DNA of 64,000 bases from Fratercula arctica (Eukaryota; Chordata; Aves; Charadriiformes; Alcidae). The notes below the pieces were generated by a model. It saw nothing but the letters and a program-made list of their open reading frames with translations. It was not told the DNA's origin and did no database searches. This document shows, piece after piece, positions 24,478-37,920 of the stretch. Position 1 is the first letter of the stretch. Each line of letters begins with the position of its first letter. The stretch is taken from assembly GCA_947846985.1 (NCBI GenBank), contig CANTUZ010000012.1, positions 20,050,135 to 20,114,134 on the forward strand, given 5' to 3'. The translations under genes were made by a program, and so were the position numbers.

Positions 24478-25524
24478 CAAGTGTAAATTATGGTAGTGAT
24501 GAGCAACACCACACACAAGCAGCAGGGAGCACACCAGCATCTGATTTATGTCCATGCTCAGAAGCAGCATTGTCTTTCTCTTACTTATTACTGTATCATT
24601 AGGGTTTTCGTTATGATTTTTTCTTTGTCCAGAAAAGTACTTCATATTTGCTCTTTGCTTTGAACAGATATGAAATCTTCTCTTCTAAAATATCTTTTTA
24701 GCACTGCTGTGATTTCGAAGCTGTATTAAAGTGACAGATTTCTTCTTCCTCGGATTTCATTACAGGCAAAGCCAAACTGAATTTGAGAAGAGAGGTAGGC
24801 TCAACAGAGAGTAAATCCACGAGTGATGCTCGTGGGCCTTGTGTGTATCCCTCCATGCCAAGATACTCAAGCGTTTCAAAAGAACAGCAGGAAAAGCAAA
24901 GGCACTTGTTCGCAGTCTCAGCCTGGTTCTAATATCTCTGCAAGTAAAGTTACTGCAATGTGATTGTTGGACTCTCAAGATTTACATTGCTTTGTTTGGC
25001 AAAGGCCTTCACGTATCTTTTGAGCTCTAGATACGACTGTATCCATTCTTAGGTATGCATGCTTCGGTGGTACAAATATATTTTCATAAAGTAAACAGAC
25101 AAGTGCAGTCTGCCACTCTCTTTCGCCTCCAGGTTATGAAAGGAACTGTCAGGTTGGGTGGGGAACTCACGAAGGAAGAATTCATCTCTTCTGTGCACAA
25201 ATAACTTATGCGCGCAGGAGCCTGTTGCTCTGTGGCTCGGGCAACACCTCTGTGTTCTGCATAGGTGCAAAAATGCTCCTAATGGAACTTAAAATCTATT
25301 TCATGGGGTCTAATATGACCAATTAACTTAGTCTCATCTCGTTTGTATCGTTGTGCCATATGGCATGCGTGCAGGCAGAGATTTAGTCCAGGCAGAAATT
25401 TTATGGAAGAGATTTGCAAATGGGGAAGGGAGGGAGAAACAGGGTGGTTAATCAACAGAGACGGGGTTCTTGATAAATACATACTGTTTACCCTAAATAG
25501 GGAAAAGATACGTAACAGATGCTG

Positions 25525-25585
25525 AACTCTTTAGCACACTTGGTAGCGCAACGCGCTTGATATCAACAGAAGTCCGAACACAGTG
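25525..25585 (+). other. Pol III A-box/B-box-like patch, possible decayed tRNA-like sequence
   Basis: TAGCACACTTGG at 25532-25543 fits the internal Pol III A-box consensus and continues as GTAGCGC, giving a D-arm with three of four stem pairs. A B-box-like AGTCCGAACAC begins at 25571, near tRNA spacing. No anticodon stem, T stem or acceptor stem forms, so it is not a working tRNA gene. It could be an ancient tRNA-derived relic or chance. Confidence 0.15.
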
Positions 25586-26695
25586 ATGTAGCATATAGGA
25601 AGGGATACTCTCTAACTAAGAACCAAGTTGGAAAGGATATTGCTTGTTCCCTTGCCTACCAAGTCATTACTGTGAGCGTTACAGGCAGTCTGCAGGTAAA
25701 AGGTAATACTGTCTGAATGGACTGACATTAGCAATTATTGTCTATATTTTGCTCTTTGTTTTTCTGCTTTCAAATTCTCTGCTCAAAATATGATTGCAAT
25801 TGCTTTCCTGGTGTAAGTTTTTGTAGGACAAATCTACCGTGCCATGTATTCCCAATTGCATCCTAAGTTTTCGATCGGAAATATAGATATATAAACTTTT
25901 ATCTGAGTGAATTTGGAGACATTATTACAAAAACAATCTCTCTTGGTCATCTAGGGCTCTTAAATGTCAGCCAGTGGGTATTTAGCACTACTTGTACAGT
26001 GCAGGAATTGTTTAACGTGTTTAGGCAGGGCCTCTGAACTGTTCTTTTTTGTGATGAACACAATTGAGAAAGCTTTCAACTTTACTAAAAAATATGTCGC
26101 AGGCTGAGATTCCCTTAATTGTATAGTTCTTTCACTGCCTCTGTTACATGTAGGACAAATCCAGAAGCCCCAAACCAGGAGCTTGAATTTTTTCTTTCAG
26201 TCAAAATATCCATAAGTCTGACATAAAATGGTTTGTGTAATGAAAATCACACGGTAGCAGATATCATTTCACTGATAGATGGTTTTGTTGTATTTGATGA
26301 GGTACAATTAAGAACCAATTTGGCAGAAACCCTTTACCCTCCACATAAGGCAGTCATTTAAAATATTATAGTCAGCAAAAATCCATGGCAAATGCCTTTA
26401 ACGAATTTCTTTTACGAAAAAAATTACAAACTCGCATATCATATATAGCAAACACTCAAGTCTTCGTCACTGGGTGTATGTGTGCGTGTTAATAATGCCC
26501 TCGGTAACCATGCGTGACACACACTGTTATCAGGATGCAAAAAACTTTCAATCTTCTTTGTCACTTCACTTATTCGAATATTTTATCTATGAGTCAGTGA
26601 TTGAAATCAGCTGGTGTTTCTCTGTTCGGAATGAAGCTGTACTATACCTTTCAGCTTATCTGTAGTTGAGCTGAACAGCCTCTGCAGAAAAACAC

Positions 26696-26721
26696 TTTTT
26701 TTTTTTTTTTTTTTCCCCCCC
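26696..26721. repeat. Poly-T/poly-C tract
   Basis: Nineteen T followed by seven C. Confidence 0.9.
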
Positions 26722-29362
26722 ACAAAAGTGAATTCGGATGTCCTGTTAGTAGCATCGGTTAAAAACATTTCTCAACTGTAGATGCAATAATTTCAGTCTA
26801 ATAGCAGTATCTTACCTCACCTTCATCTACCTCCTCAACCTCTCCTCAACTAGTTTTAAGATGTAGTTTGAGAGGTTGCCTGATAAGTTTTAGAAAAAGG
26901 CATATATGGTATGGCTGCCTGATGGCAGGAGAATGGACTTGGTGACTCAGGCAGTCCTTGTCCGTCCTACCTTCCCAGCACACTGAGGTTTGGAGTAAAT
27001 CACGTCTGGCCAAGCAACGTAGCTCGCAGCAAGGTGGGCCTTGCTGAAAGGGTGCCTGGGCTGTGTAGCAGCTCCACAGGTCTCCATTCCAGGGCACCGT
27101 GCGAATCGGGGCACGTGCTTCTTTCCGTGTCAAATATCAAAGCATGGTTCATCGGTCCCTAGTGCGCTATGCCGACTAGCTAAAATGGAACATTTGGGAG
27201 CTTAAAAAAACCCAAACCCTAAAAAATTAATGGGTTGATATTTCAGATGTATTTACCTTTTGTGACCTGCAGGTTGTACAGCTTGTACAGGAGGGAAAGA
27301 AAACTGGAATTCCAAGTCTCGATCAGGCTCGGTTTTCAGCATCTTGGGCCACTGGCGGTACCCAACACTTCAGTGGAAAATGTATGACTAGTAGTGCCGA
27401 TAGCATGAACGTAGTGGTAATCTCTGTGTTCCAGACTGCCTTACTTGTGCCCTCCTTGTGAAATGGCCCATTCTCAATACTGTGAATAGAAAGTGTTTGA
27501 AGTAGCAGTGGGAGGATGTAAATGTGGTAATAGGTGTGATGGAGGGCAGGCATCTGTTAAAAAAGGCAGAATTGTGGTTGCGGTGCACAGGCCTTTAGGG
27601 CGCCGTAGTTGCAGTAACGGTAAGACGCGAGCCTCTGGGGAAGAAGTAGAGAATAGGTACTGACAGTTAGACTTGCTCTTCTCTGCTTTTATGTATTTGT
27701 GTTAAGTTTTACTGACAGTCACTGTTTTCTTTGCCTTATTTCAGGGTTTTATTTTTTTTGTCCTGCAGTGCTTTGGTTGGGTGGTAGGCAGGGTAAAAGT
27801 GTGGGTGCTTCTTGGGGAACGATATGTTGGTTGCATAGGCGACTTTTTTGCATGCAGGGATGCATGCGATGGCTGCTTACAATCCAGCAGCTGCACACAG
27901 TGTCGTCCCTCAACTTCTGTCTTGTGTAGTCTATGGTTAGAGTAATGGTTTATTCCATGGTTAAGTGACACTCTTGTTCCTATGAACTTGACCCTCACTT
28001 ATGTGTTTGGCTTCTGACACGTGACCTCATCTGCATTGGGCCAGTTCTGATCCTGCTTTTCGTTTGACACACTTAGCTGTTCAGATTGGCTCCCGTTTCC
28101 TGATCTCACACGTACTTGGGATCCAGTAGCCACTTTTTCTCATTTGGGGTCTCCCTAGAAGGATTCCACAGCAGCCACTCTGTTAGGATAAGACTCAGCA
28201 ATTCTGTCACTTTGACTGTCAAAATAGTTCTAGACTCTCCCCAGGTTTGCTGCTTGATCTGACAAAGGCTTGCCTTACAGTTTTGGCTACACCTCTGCAG
28301 GGAGAACAGTGCAATAAAGGATAGAAAACCCCTTTATCAAATGAATTTCTGATTCACAAAGCTTAAATGAGAATGGGGGACTTGCAGGTTTGTGACAATG
28401 TGATTGAGGCTGCGAGCCCTGCTCTGTCTCTGCCTTCTTGAGAGTCTTTAGTTTGGTGCATTTCTTCCAGTTTTCCTGTTGTGATGACAGTGGTAAAATG
28501 GCTTCTCTTTCACAACATGTGCATGTAAACCAACTCCTGTTTCATTATTTGCTGCTTCCCTTCTGCAGGGAAGTTTTTGTGCGCCATCTTCTGATGTGTT
28601 TGTAGTGTGATGGTGGCAGAGCCATAACTGCCTGAGGGCTGGGGGAGAGCTGTGCTGTGGATGAGTCTCTGCTCCTCCACGGTACAAGGTAAACCACATC
28701 TGGTAATCGGCAAATAAAATGAAATTCTGGATTTAGCAGATACAACCCAAATGCTATTGCAGTAACTTCTGCAGGCTCATTTTATATGTCACTTTGTCCG
28801 CTTTCAAGTGTGTTGCCTTCTTATATCATTGGGAGTGCTGCGTGATACAAAATCTTCGAAACAATTGAAAAGACAGCTGCACAGGTGCACCTGGCTGACC
28901 TCTCTCATTCCATTCATTATATTTTATGTCATATTGTGTCATCTTTTATTCATCTCTTCACTAGTTAACTTTTCTCTCCTTTTTAATTGCTCATTATAAA
29001 GAGGATTTTCCAAACTTGTAGTACTTTTTGTTGCACCTCTGTGAACCTATTCTATTTTTGCTTTGTGGTCTTTTTTTTCTCCTTAAATAATTGACCATGA
29101 AAGAGTATGATATCAAGATGAGGAATAATGATATAATAGCCCCAGTTGTCTTTTCTCTTATACAATCTAATGGTTATCACTAACCTTAGGAAATGCATCT
29201 TCAGAATTAATGATTTCTCCAGGAAAAAGAAGTAAGAGAAAAGGAAGTAGGAGCAGAGGCATGCAGGTACTAACAGAGGAACAACTTCAACAGGGATGAT
29301 ATTCTTTCTCACCTTGTTGTCTTTTTATCTAACTATGACATGTTTGTCTGCTGTTCCCAAAG

Positions 29363-29426
29363 ATTTTTTGCTGTATGGCTAATACAAGTCCAAGTGAGCC
29401 CATTCCTGAGATTTAGGAGGTTACAG
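29363..29426 (+). other. Candidate exon-like segment, 64 nt
   Basis: The acceptor TCTGCTGTTCCCAAAG ends at 29362 and the donor TTACAG|GTGAGA follows 29426. One frame is open throughout (entering with one spare base), encoding a hydrophobic then Arg-rich stretch. The acceptor is AAG rather than CAG. Low support. Confidence 0.12.
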
Positions 29427-30819
29427 GTGAGAAAACATGGATTAGCCTGAGCTTCCTTCTGGGTCTTGCTGTCTCCTACAGCACCACGTGGTCTGCACCT
29501 GACGCTCTCGTTATCACCAAAACTATTCCTGCTCAGTGTTTGTCAAGGGGAGCTCCTGTGCAAGGAGGCAGAGGTCTCGCCTCTCACTGACTGCTGCTTG
29601 ACGGATTCTCGATCAACAGGCTGAATGAATTATTGAGAAACAACTGTGACATGCAAGTAAAGTGCCCGAAATAAAAGCATTTTATCTTCCTATAAATATG
29701 ACTTCAGCATTTCTAGTTTTGGAAGTCTAATTTAAAAATAATTCAGTGCTTTACTGTTTAATTCTCTTGTGCTGTTGATCTGGGAGGCTTCAAAGCTACA
29801 ACAGAAATAAGGTAATAAAAGCAGACAATGACTTTGGTTATGTACTGTGTATCATAAATATTTGTGTCTCTGACTGGTTTCATTTTAGCTGGCTGAGGAA
29901 ATATAACTTGCTGAAGGCGGTTACCTTTGTTCGAAGCCAACTGAGACAGCACCAGCACTCAGTAATTACAGCCATACAGTTTCCAGGAGACTCCTTCTTC
30001 ACCAGACCTGTCGTCTCGTGTCCCCATTTGTAACACTGTTCATTATATTCAACCCACTGCCGTCACTCTGGAGCTTTCAAAAGGTATTCTGTGGGCTATC
30101 GTGCTGCAGGACGCGGATAATGAAATAGTTAGACGTGACTTGTGTTATAATCAGCTCACCTAACTTTCATTTGGCTTGAAAAGTAGACTTAATAAAAGCA
30201 AGAGTGAAATGCATTTTATGTTTTTAATAAGGAGTCTCATATGGCATTACCTGCTGCTTTTCATTGTGTGTCTCTTCTCATGGTTTCCTTTTGAGGCACC
30301 TGACAGAAGAGGAGCAGTGAATGTCTCTTAATCTTAAAGCTTTTTGAAAAACTGCAGTGGTAATCAATGCTCCTGATCAGTAATTTCCAACTGCAGTAAG
30401 AGTGACTTAAAGTTTTTACGTCTACATCTTAGATTCTAAATGGTTAATTATTTATTTGTTGGTGAAGATAGTCCTCTTCATCGAAAACAAAATAAAAAAA
30501 TCTACACGTCCCAGAACAAGACATCTGTTTAATCACTTACTAGCAAATTTGGTTTTAATATCTAATTATAAGCTTATAAAAATCCCTCTACCCTTGCAGT
30601 GTCTCAAGTTGGACTGTAAAGGAGCTGAAGGAGTTTGTGCTGCTCTGTCCTGTGGCAGGACGGAGCCACGCTCCATGTAAAACTTTAGAAATTCCTAGAA
30701 GTGTAATGAATGGAGACAAGATCAAACCTGAGACCTGGGTGTGACAAGAGCACTGAAAAATAACTTCCTAATGTAATCCAGAACTCTTTATTGTAGTGCT
30801 GTAACCTTTTTTTGACTAG

Positions 30820-30912
30820 ACAGTCATTGCTAAGGGTGATCCATAGCATAGCTCCAGGGAAGCCCCATCTGTGGTGCTGCAGACCCGGATCAGGACCTGC
30901 ACTGCAGCACAG
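30820..30912 (+). other. Candidate exon-like segment, 93 nt
   Basis: The acceptor ACCTTTTTTTGACTAG ends at 30819 and CACAG|GTGAGAGG follows 30912. The 93 nt are open in one frame only, symmetric in phase. The peptide (starting QSLLRVIHSIAPGKP) shows no known motif. Confidence 0.15.
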
Positions 30913-33393
30913 GTGAGAGGTGGGATGCAGGTCCGAGGGTGGGATAAGTTGAAGGGTGAGGTGGGGAGGCAGCCTCTGCAGGAACTTTTAAATAGAAATC
31001 TGATTTCTTGAAGTAATATGCACAATGGTAGCAGCCCGGTTATGAGGAAGAAAAGCTCTGTCCCCCAAAATGGGCGGCTGTGCTTTCAGAGGAATAGTTT
31101 AAATAAATGCAGGCACGACTGATGTGCTTGCATGAAACAGGAGCTGGATAAAAAATACCTGTCTCACTCTGTGAAAAGTGGAAGTACTATTGGTCAGTGG
31201 TGGAAAGGACTTTGAGGGGTGGGCAGCTGGTTACCTTCCCCTTTGATTAAGGACATCTGTGCTTCAGTGCACGCCACCTCCCAGCTCTGTTGCCACTTGT
31301 TCTGGATACAGAGCCAGAGATGCACCACCGAAAATGCTACTTTCCAACTCCATTAAACGATAGTATTAATTTTTCTTCTTGTCACAGCTAGTCATAGAGA
31401 GTCAGGTTTCTTGTAAACTTCAGACATGTATTTTACAATTTCTTCTACTTAGCACTGCCCTAAACTCTACCTGAAAGCTGAAATTGATGGAGCGCTCTGC
31501 TGCTCATAATACTGGTTGCTTAAAGTAGATGGTAGCATTACTAACCACGGCCTTGTTTTGACAGTTCTTGACGGATAGGTTCAAGTACTTGTGTCAATAC
31601 TTAGTTATGTAAATGTCTTTTCAGCTCTGCAAGGAATATGCAGGTGATGGCTGGATTTCAAACCTGTTTACCTTTGGGAAAGGCATGTTGCCTTTGTATG
31701 TTTAGAAATGTCCAGAGAATGAACTAGAGATGTCTGGTGATGGCCTTAGACAAGAGCTAGCCAAAAATATCTAATAAAAATAAATTTAAGAAATAGTTTA
31801 ATTGAATTTATTGCTTAAAGGGGAGACCTGAAACAAGAACCTTGATTATGGTCTTTGGAACCACACTGGCCTCTTTAGCTCATATCCAGCCCCTCTGCCT
31901 GAAAACCTATTACCTGTCATCCCTTTCCCACTCATAGCCTCAAAGACTTAAACTCCTTTTAGCTGCCCTCACACCTGACTACCCACTCCCCTCTTATAAT
32001 CCTCTGTTGCTCCTTCCTGCCCTCACAACTTATTCTGCAGCCCCAGCAAAACCAGATTTTCCCTTCCCTGCTGAAAAGCCTTGAGCTGGCTCAGAGTTAG
32101 TCCTTAGGAACTCAGTGGAGCCCGGCCATGCCTCGACAGCCCTTTAACCACTTCCACTTGCTTTTGGCCTCTTGTTCTAACTTTGCAATTGTCATGGTTG
32201 CAGCAGGTAATGGTCTGTTTTTAATTCCTTTAGTCAGGCAGTGCTTGTGGCCTGTGAAAGGGAATGCTGCCTCACTGCATAAAATGATCCAGCTATTCAA
32301 AGAAATATCCATCCTTTTAATTACAGGAAACTGAGTGAAGTATGACTTGTTATATTATGTACTGACGAGTGGATATTGTAATGCATCTTTTCTACAGCTA
32401 AAAACATTTATTTTTGTACAATTTCAAGGAAGGTCTCTGCAGTGGGAAATATTCAGTCAACTGAAGTCACTGACACAAGTCCAGTTGAATTCAGTAAGAC
32501 CAGGATTCAACCACTAGCTTACAAATCAAATAAAAAAATAGTGGTAAAATTATCAGATCTTTCACAGGTTACTCTTCTACACATTGCTAAAGATTTATGC
32601 TACTTAGGCCAACTTGGTAAAGCTGTTACTCTGCAGCTGTGATTGGCTGCTATGTGCTTCACAGCCAAAATGTTGCTGGACCTTTCCACTGGTGATGGTC
32701 AATACCTCTGTGGTGTCCTATGTTGAAAAGGACAAATGGTATTAGACTAAATCCTTCATCTACAGGGAAACGGCTTACTGCTGACTTACTACACCTCCTG
32801 TGTAGGAGGACTGCTGGACGCTGAAATGGACATACTTCAGTCTATTTATGGGTTACTCTGATGTCTGAGTTACTTATGGAAGAGCTAATGTTCCTTGGAA
32901 ATGTCAGTCAGAACTTTTCATTTTAATAACATGCCTGGTTGCATTCAAAACCGGCATTTTATGTTGACACTGCGCATGAACTGACATGTCATTATACACA
33001 TGCTAACCTAGATTTATAAAATAATAAAATCATTGTGGTTTAAATTCCCACAAAATATTGATGGAAAAAGTGTTATACGCGTATGGGAGTAGCTTACTTG
33101 CTAATGTGTTTGCCATTTTGTACTGACCTTATTGTGAGTGCAACCTTGCTGCAGGCTCCTGCAAATTAGAGCTCTGCTACAGTATTTCTGTTAATACCCG
33201 CAGAATCACACACTTACTGGAAGAGCACTCTATTCTTCCTCACTTGCTTCTGGAATACATTAGCCTAATAACCAAAATGACAGTCTGGAATAATACATCT
33301 TTATTTATTGATGTATTTCTTGGTTCTGCTCTGTGATAAGAGGCATAGTGACTTCATTCAGGCAGTGATATTGACAATTTCTCTCCATTTCAG

Positions 33394-33472
33394 TGTTCAT
33401 CTACCTGAAGGAAAACCAGCCCAAATCAAGCAGAAAAAGAGTTTTCCTTTATTTGCCACATTAAAATAAAGC
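33394..33472 (+). other. Possible terminal-exon-like segment
   Basis: TTTCTCTCCATTTCAG ends at about 33393 and is followed by two short open frames. One reads about 24 codons to a TAA that overlaps the AATAAA hexamer near 33467. An acceptor, short ORF and poly(A) signal without an obvious donor fit a terminal exon, but the combination is frequent by chance in AT-rich DNA. Confidence 0.12.
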
Positions 33473-34262
33473 TACGTTAAGGGAACACGAAGTTTTCAAA
33501 GGCATGCTTTCAGCTGGGGGAGGAGATCCCAGGATTAATGTGGTCGGTGCTGTGATTTAGGATTTTTTCATACTCGTGCATTACGATACCGCCTTTCCTT
33601 ACAATTCACGTATTTTGCAGTTGTACATTAATTCTAGTAATGTTATTTCAGTTTAATATGGTTTTCAACTGTGAGAAAGGTAGGTCTTTCAGTGGATACT
33701 AAAGACACAATTCTGATTTTTGTATTGCCTAAGGCAGAGAGGGTGGAGTGATTGAAGGAAGAGAACAGGGGTGATATTCAGCTGGAAAAAGGTGGTGTTG
33801 TTTTTGGTGGTATGACATTACTTATCTCACAGAGGTAAGAACTTAAAACTGGGAGAGAGGTCACTTCATGGCAGATCCTCCATTGTAAAGCGATGAAAAA
33901 TTGGAAAATAAATTGAACAGCAACATGGCATTATTGTCCAACTTGGAAAAAGAGCAAACCTTTACTTGGGGCTCTTTTAGCTTGAGTTGTTCTTCGTCTC
34001 TTTATTGACTTATGGTATTTGGTGATTTTTAGGCTGAGGATGCCTGAGTTTTATAGATTATGATTTTATTGTTGTGGTAACAATGTTACTGTTCTTTTTT
34101 TATTAACTCACTGAAACAATCATACTGAAACTGTATGTATGACTTGGCGTTAAACTGTTGATTATGCGTAAGACCACACTTTCAGAAGAGGCCGCGTGCT
34201 CACAAATTCTCCCGACTATTGACTTTGTGTTGTTTCCTCTTCCTCTGTTACCTGAACTGTAG

Positions 34263-34319
34263 CTTGGCTCCCTCCTGGAGGGGATTTCCTTTGTATTGGG
34301 TGTAGATAGCCTGATGCTG
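34263..34319 (+). other. Candidate 57-nt phase-0 exon
   Basis: A pyrimidine-rich stretch (34230-34262, ending AACTGTAG) gives the acceptor and CTG|GTAAGT gives a donor whose intronic bases match consensus perfectly. The 57 nt are open in phase 0-0 as 19 residues, LGSLLEGISFVLGVDSLML, and another frame has a stop. The peptide is strongly hydrophobic. If joined after the ATG-AAG of 1823-1979 it would form a signal-peptide-like start, interrupted by one Glu. No transcript evidence can be seen. Confidence 0.22.
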
Positions 34320-37300
34320 GTAAGTTGTGTATATCTGTCAGCACTTGAGGAGAAACAGAAAAAGAGGGAGAAACGGCTATGTCTGGAAAAATTACTTGTA
34401 ATTTTGCCCTGAATTTTCGAACTTTACATAATTTTGGTGTAGGGAAGTTCTACTTGTGCTCCAACACAACAAAGTAGGATGGCAACCAGAGAAATGATCT
34501 AGGAATTTTTTGTAAATAAATTTTATTAGGTGTTTACATGGAAAAAAGGAGCAACAATTTAACAGAAATACACCTCTGAGCAAGTAAAGTTAAGCTGCCC
34601 TGAGATGATCATGTCAGATCAAGGGCTGTGAAGACATACAGATGAGCCATTCGAAGTTGTCTTGGACAGTATGTATCAGGGTCATTAAAGCCAACCTTTG
34701 GTCACAGTAAAGAATTAATTTTCTAACATAGTAGGGACAGAAAGCAAGAGAGGAACTGAAACTACGACACTTGTCTTTGAATTTAAAAAGGACACAGAAA
34801 TTGAGGGAGAACAGTACTGAGGTGCTAAGGGAGGCACAGGGAGCTTGTAATGATCTTGTCGCTTGTATTCCACGGTAATGTGCAGCTCTTCTCTTCCTGC
34901 AGAGATTTCCATTGAAATTATCCGTATCTATTCTGTTCTAATAAACCTGCTTGTAATTAGTTGGACCTGAGTTGGTTTCTGAGATTCACTTTGGAAAGAA
35001 AAATAGAATTGCTGTTTTCAAGTAAAATGAACTTGATGTTTGACTGCAGAAGGGGCTGAATTAGGATAAAAGTCCACTAATTTGAGATTTTGGGGAAAAA
35101 ATAGAGAACATAAGACTTAACTCCAAAGAAATAAGAGCAAACTACCTTGGTGTTTCTCTCAGCTGGTGAACAGGAGTATTGCAGTTCATAAAAGCGTGGT
35201 TTTCTGGAAAGAACAGAAAAATATGGTGGTGGGTTAGTAATGCATACTGAGTTCAGAAGCATTAGAATATACACTGCGAGTTGAAAGTAAAAGGCATTTT
35301 TGTTCAATAAGTCATTTATAAATAGCATTGAAATGAAATAATGATATTTTGGGAACAAACATGTTACGCATTTTGAAGAGTTAACTTTTAAAATAGTTCA
35401 ATAGTTCTCACATGATTAATTGCTTTGGACTTGAAACCTAATAGATTTTTTTCCTTCCTTTTTAGAAATGTCAAAAGGACACATGTTGTGAACAATACAG
35501 GAAATACAAGACAGACTGTGTTTCTATAATTCTTTCCAGAATTATGTATAATTTTACTAATGTTATTGTTCTCCACCCCCCACCCCCTCTTTTTATAGAA
35601 GTACATGGATTCATGTGCTAAAATGGAAATTTAATTTAGGGCTAAGCAAACTATGTCTGTGGAAATAATAGCGTTGTTGATATCCTTTGGTTTGGGAAGT
35701 GTTCTAGAAAATGCAATCCATCAATTTTTCATCAGTTTAGATGCAGGCCAGAAATTATGATGATTTTTGCAAATGAGTGCAGTATTAACAGCAACCTTCG
35801 TACTTGGATTTTCATGATTTTGAACAGCTGCATTTTATGTTTATGGCAAGGGTGTATGCGTATATCTACACATGCATGCACATGGATACCAATTTCTTAA
35901 TGTGGGGGAGTGGGGTTTACTACTTCAGTTTTTCTTGAGACAGTAGATCTTCATCAAGCCTGAAATTTCCTTTGAACAGCTGTAAGTCTGCAAACTGTTC
36001 AGCATCATTTGTATGGTGTACGTATGTATGTAAAGGCATTACATTTGTAGGTGAAGCCTTAGCCATTTAGCTAGTTCCACTCAAGTAAAAAGTAAGCAGC
36101 AGTGATTATAGAAATGTATATGGTCTTGCATAAGACTAGTGGCTTGCTTGAGATTATTCACAAGTGTGGTTTAGGCCGGGCTGGCCACTGAAATTCTGAA
36201 TAAATTTAAACATTTGAGAAGTTAAGGATAAGTAGTATCACACTCCAAAGTTAACATTTGTGTTCTGTTTTCATAGCGTTGTGCGCACACACGCTGGCTG
36301 TCACTGGTGGATGCACACTGATAGTGCTGGTGGAGCTGAGAAATTATACTACACCTTGGCTAGAAGGATGTTAGTGTTCAGTATGATTCTGCCTGATTCT
36401 CTTGTGTGCTTCCAAATGGCAAAACCAACATGGGAAATGTTAAACACACCGTAATATGTTGTAATTACTTGTACTTATTTATTGAGAAAAATATTCAAAA
36501 TACTATTTTCTGTAAGTGTTGGCATTATTTTGTACTGTATGCACTAATGCATATAAAACTTACGGACCAAAGATCATTGTTAAACTTTTTGTTTTTTAAA
36601 CATAAGAGAAGGTAAAGCATTTGCTTGAATGTCAGTGTATATAAAAGACTATTTACAAAGCCTTTGTAAATTACAGTCTTTACTGATGAGGCATATTCAT
36701 GTTGCTGCTCAATTTATTTACTCAGGAGACCAATTTATTTTGCTACCTCAGTGCTAACTGTTTCCATTGACATCCAGGATGCTCTGACCAAGCAGCTGTG
36801 ACAAGTTGTTTATTGAACTGTAAATGGGCACTGTCTGACTCTAAACAATGGCTTTATCTAATTATGAAACCCCACGCATCATTTTAGTCCGGTGTTGTTT
36901 GTTATACAAACAAGATTTTAATGTTATTGAAAAATTAATTTAAGTCTGGGTACACTGTACTGTAGCGAAAGATATTCTGCATTGTAACCTCATAGACTGG
37001 TAGCTCACAGCTGAAGTGAACTGACTATAATGTTCTGACTGGTTTGTTGCGCGCTATGAATACTTGAGAAAGGACAAAAGAGAGAAGTGTTTTATAAGAA
37101 CATATAAAGGAGCTGGAATAACTGAACAAAATTGATTGCTTATGCTTTAAATGAATATGATGTTATCAAAAACAAACTCTTAAAAATAACATTGATAGAA
37201 GAAATACAGGTATACTTATGGAAAGAAAAATTGGATCCTCAAGAAGTTAACTTTCTGGCTTGGAAGTAGTAGCAAAAATTGAGTAGATCCACTTGAAAAA

Positions 37301-37440
37301 AAAAAATCCTCTGACGTTCTCACCGTTGCTTTGTCAGAAGATAGAGTGCAATCAAAGCTTTTGTCTTCAGCCATCAGTAAGTCAGCTTCTCTGAGAGAAT
37401 CACAGAAAGAATTCAGAGAGTTTACTCTCCTTTGTTGGTG
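34320..37440. other. Gene-free AT-rich non-coding block
   Basis: No gene, repeat family or CpG cluster was recognised. Open stretches reach 93 codons at most and are AT-driven. Confidence 0.5.
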
Positions 37441-37444
37441 TATT

Positions 37445-37480
37445 CTTTTTTTATTATTATTATTATTTATTATTATTTTC
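37445..37480. repeat. (TTA)n microsatellite
   Basis: TTA/ATT triplets with one slip, flanked by T runs. Confidence 0.95.
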
Positions 37481-37556
37481 TTTTTGGCAAAAGGAAACTA
37501 GCCCAAACCTAATGAACAGTTTTGATATGACAAAGTATATATAAAGGGAAAGAAGG

Positions 37557-37573
37557 AAAAAAAAAAAAAAAAA
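37557..37573. repeat. Poly-A tract
   Basis: Seventeen consecutive A. Confidence 0.95.
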
Positions 37574-37849
37574 GATGCGACTATAAGTGCATATTAAAGA
37601 ACAGAAGAAGACTAACGTATTGTGTTCTAGTAACATACGTGAAACATCTGTGAGTGACGGCAAATCTCCTTTCCAGTGAGAACTTGCGCGAGCAGTGCTG
37701 TTTGTAAACAGAATTCACTTAATTTGTCTTTATCACCGAAAAATTTTTGGATTGCTTTTTGAGGCATTGCTTAATGATCTTGTATAATTGGTTTCATGCG
37801 TTAAATCCCTATTGGTAGTTTCACTATGATTTTCTTATGAAATATGAAA

Positions 37850-37920
37850 CTCTTTAAAATTTAATGGTGAATTAATATTAATTTAATCAAATATTTTAAT
37901 ACTAAATCTATTAATATTTC
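37850..37920. promoter_or_regulatory. Dense TAAT cluster beside a CpG-retaining block
   Basis: Six or more TAAT/ATTA cores fall within about 65 bp, followed by about 400 bp (37950-38400) that is more GC-balanced and keeps CpG. This looks like an enhancer or conserved non-coding element; only the motif density is observed. Confidence 0.25.

Larger units (their letters stand above)
23104..34262. other. Gene-free non-coding block
   Basis: No gene or interspersed repeat was recognised. It contains homopolymer tracts (24448-24477, 26696-26721), a Pol III box-like patch at 25525-25585, and pyrimidine-rich DNA at 31860-32070. A few exon-like segments (29363-29426, 30820-30912, and an acceptor at about 33393 followed by AATAAA near 33467) are described separately. 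Confidence 0.45.
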
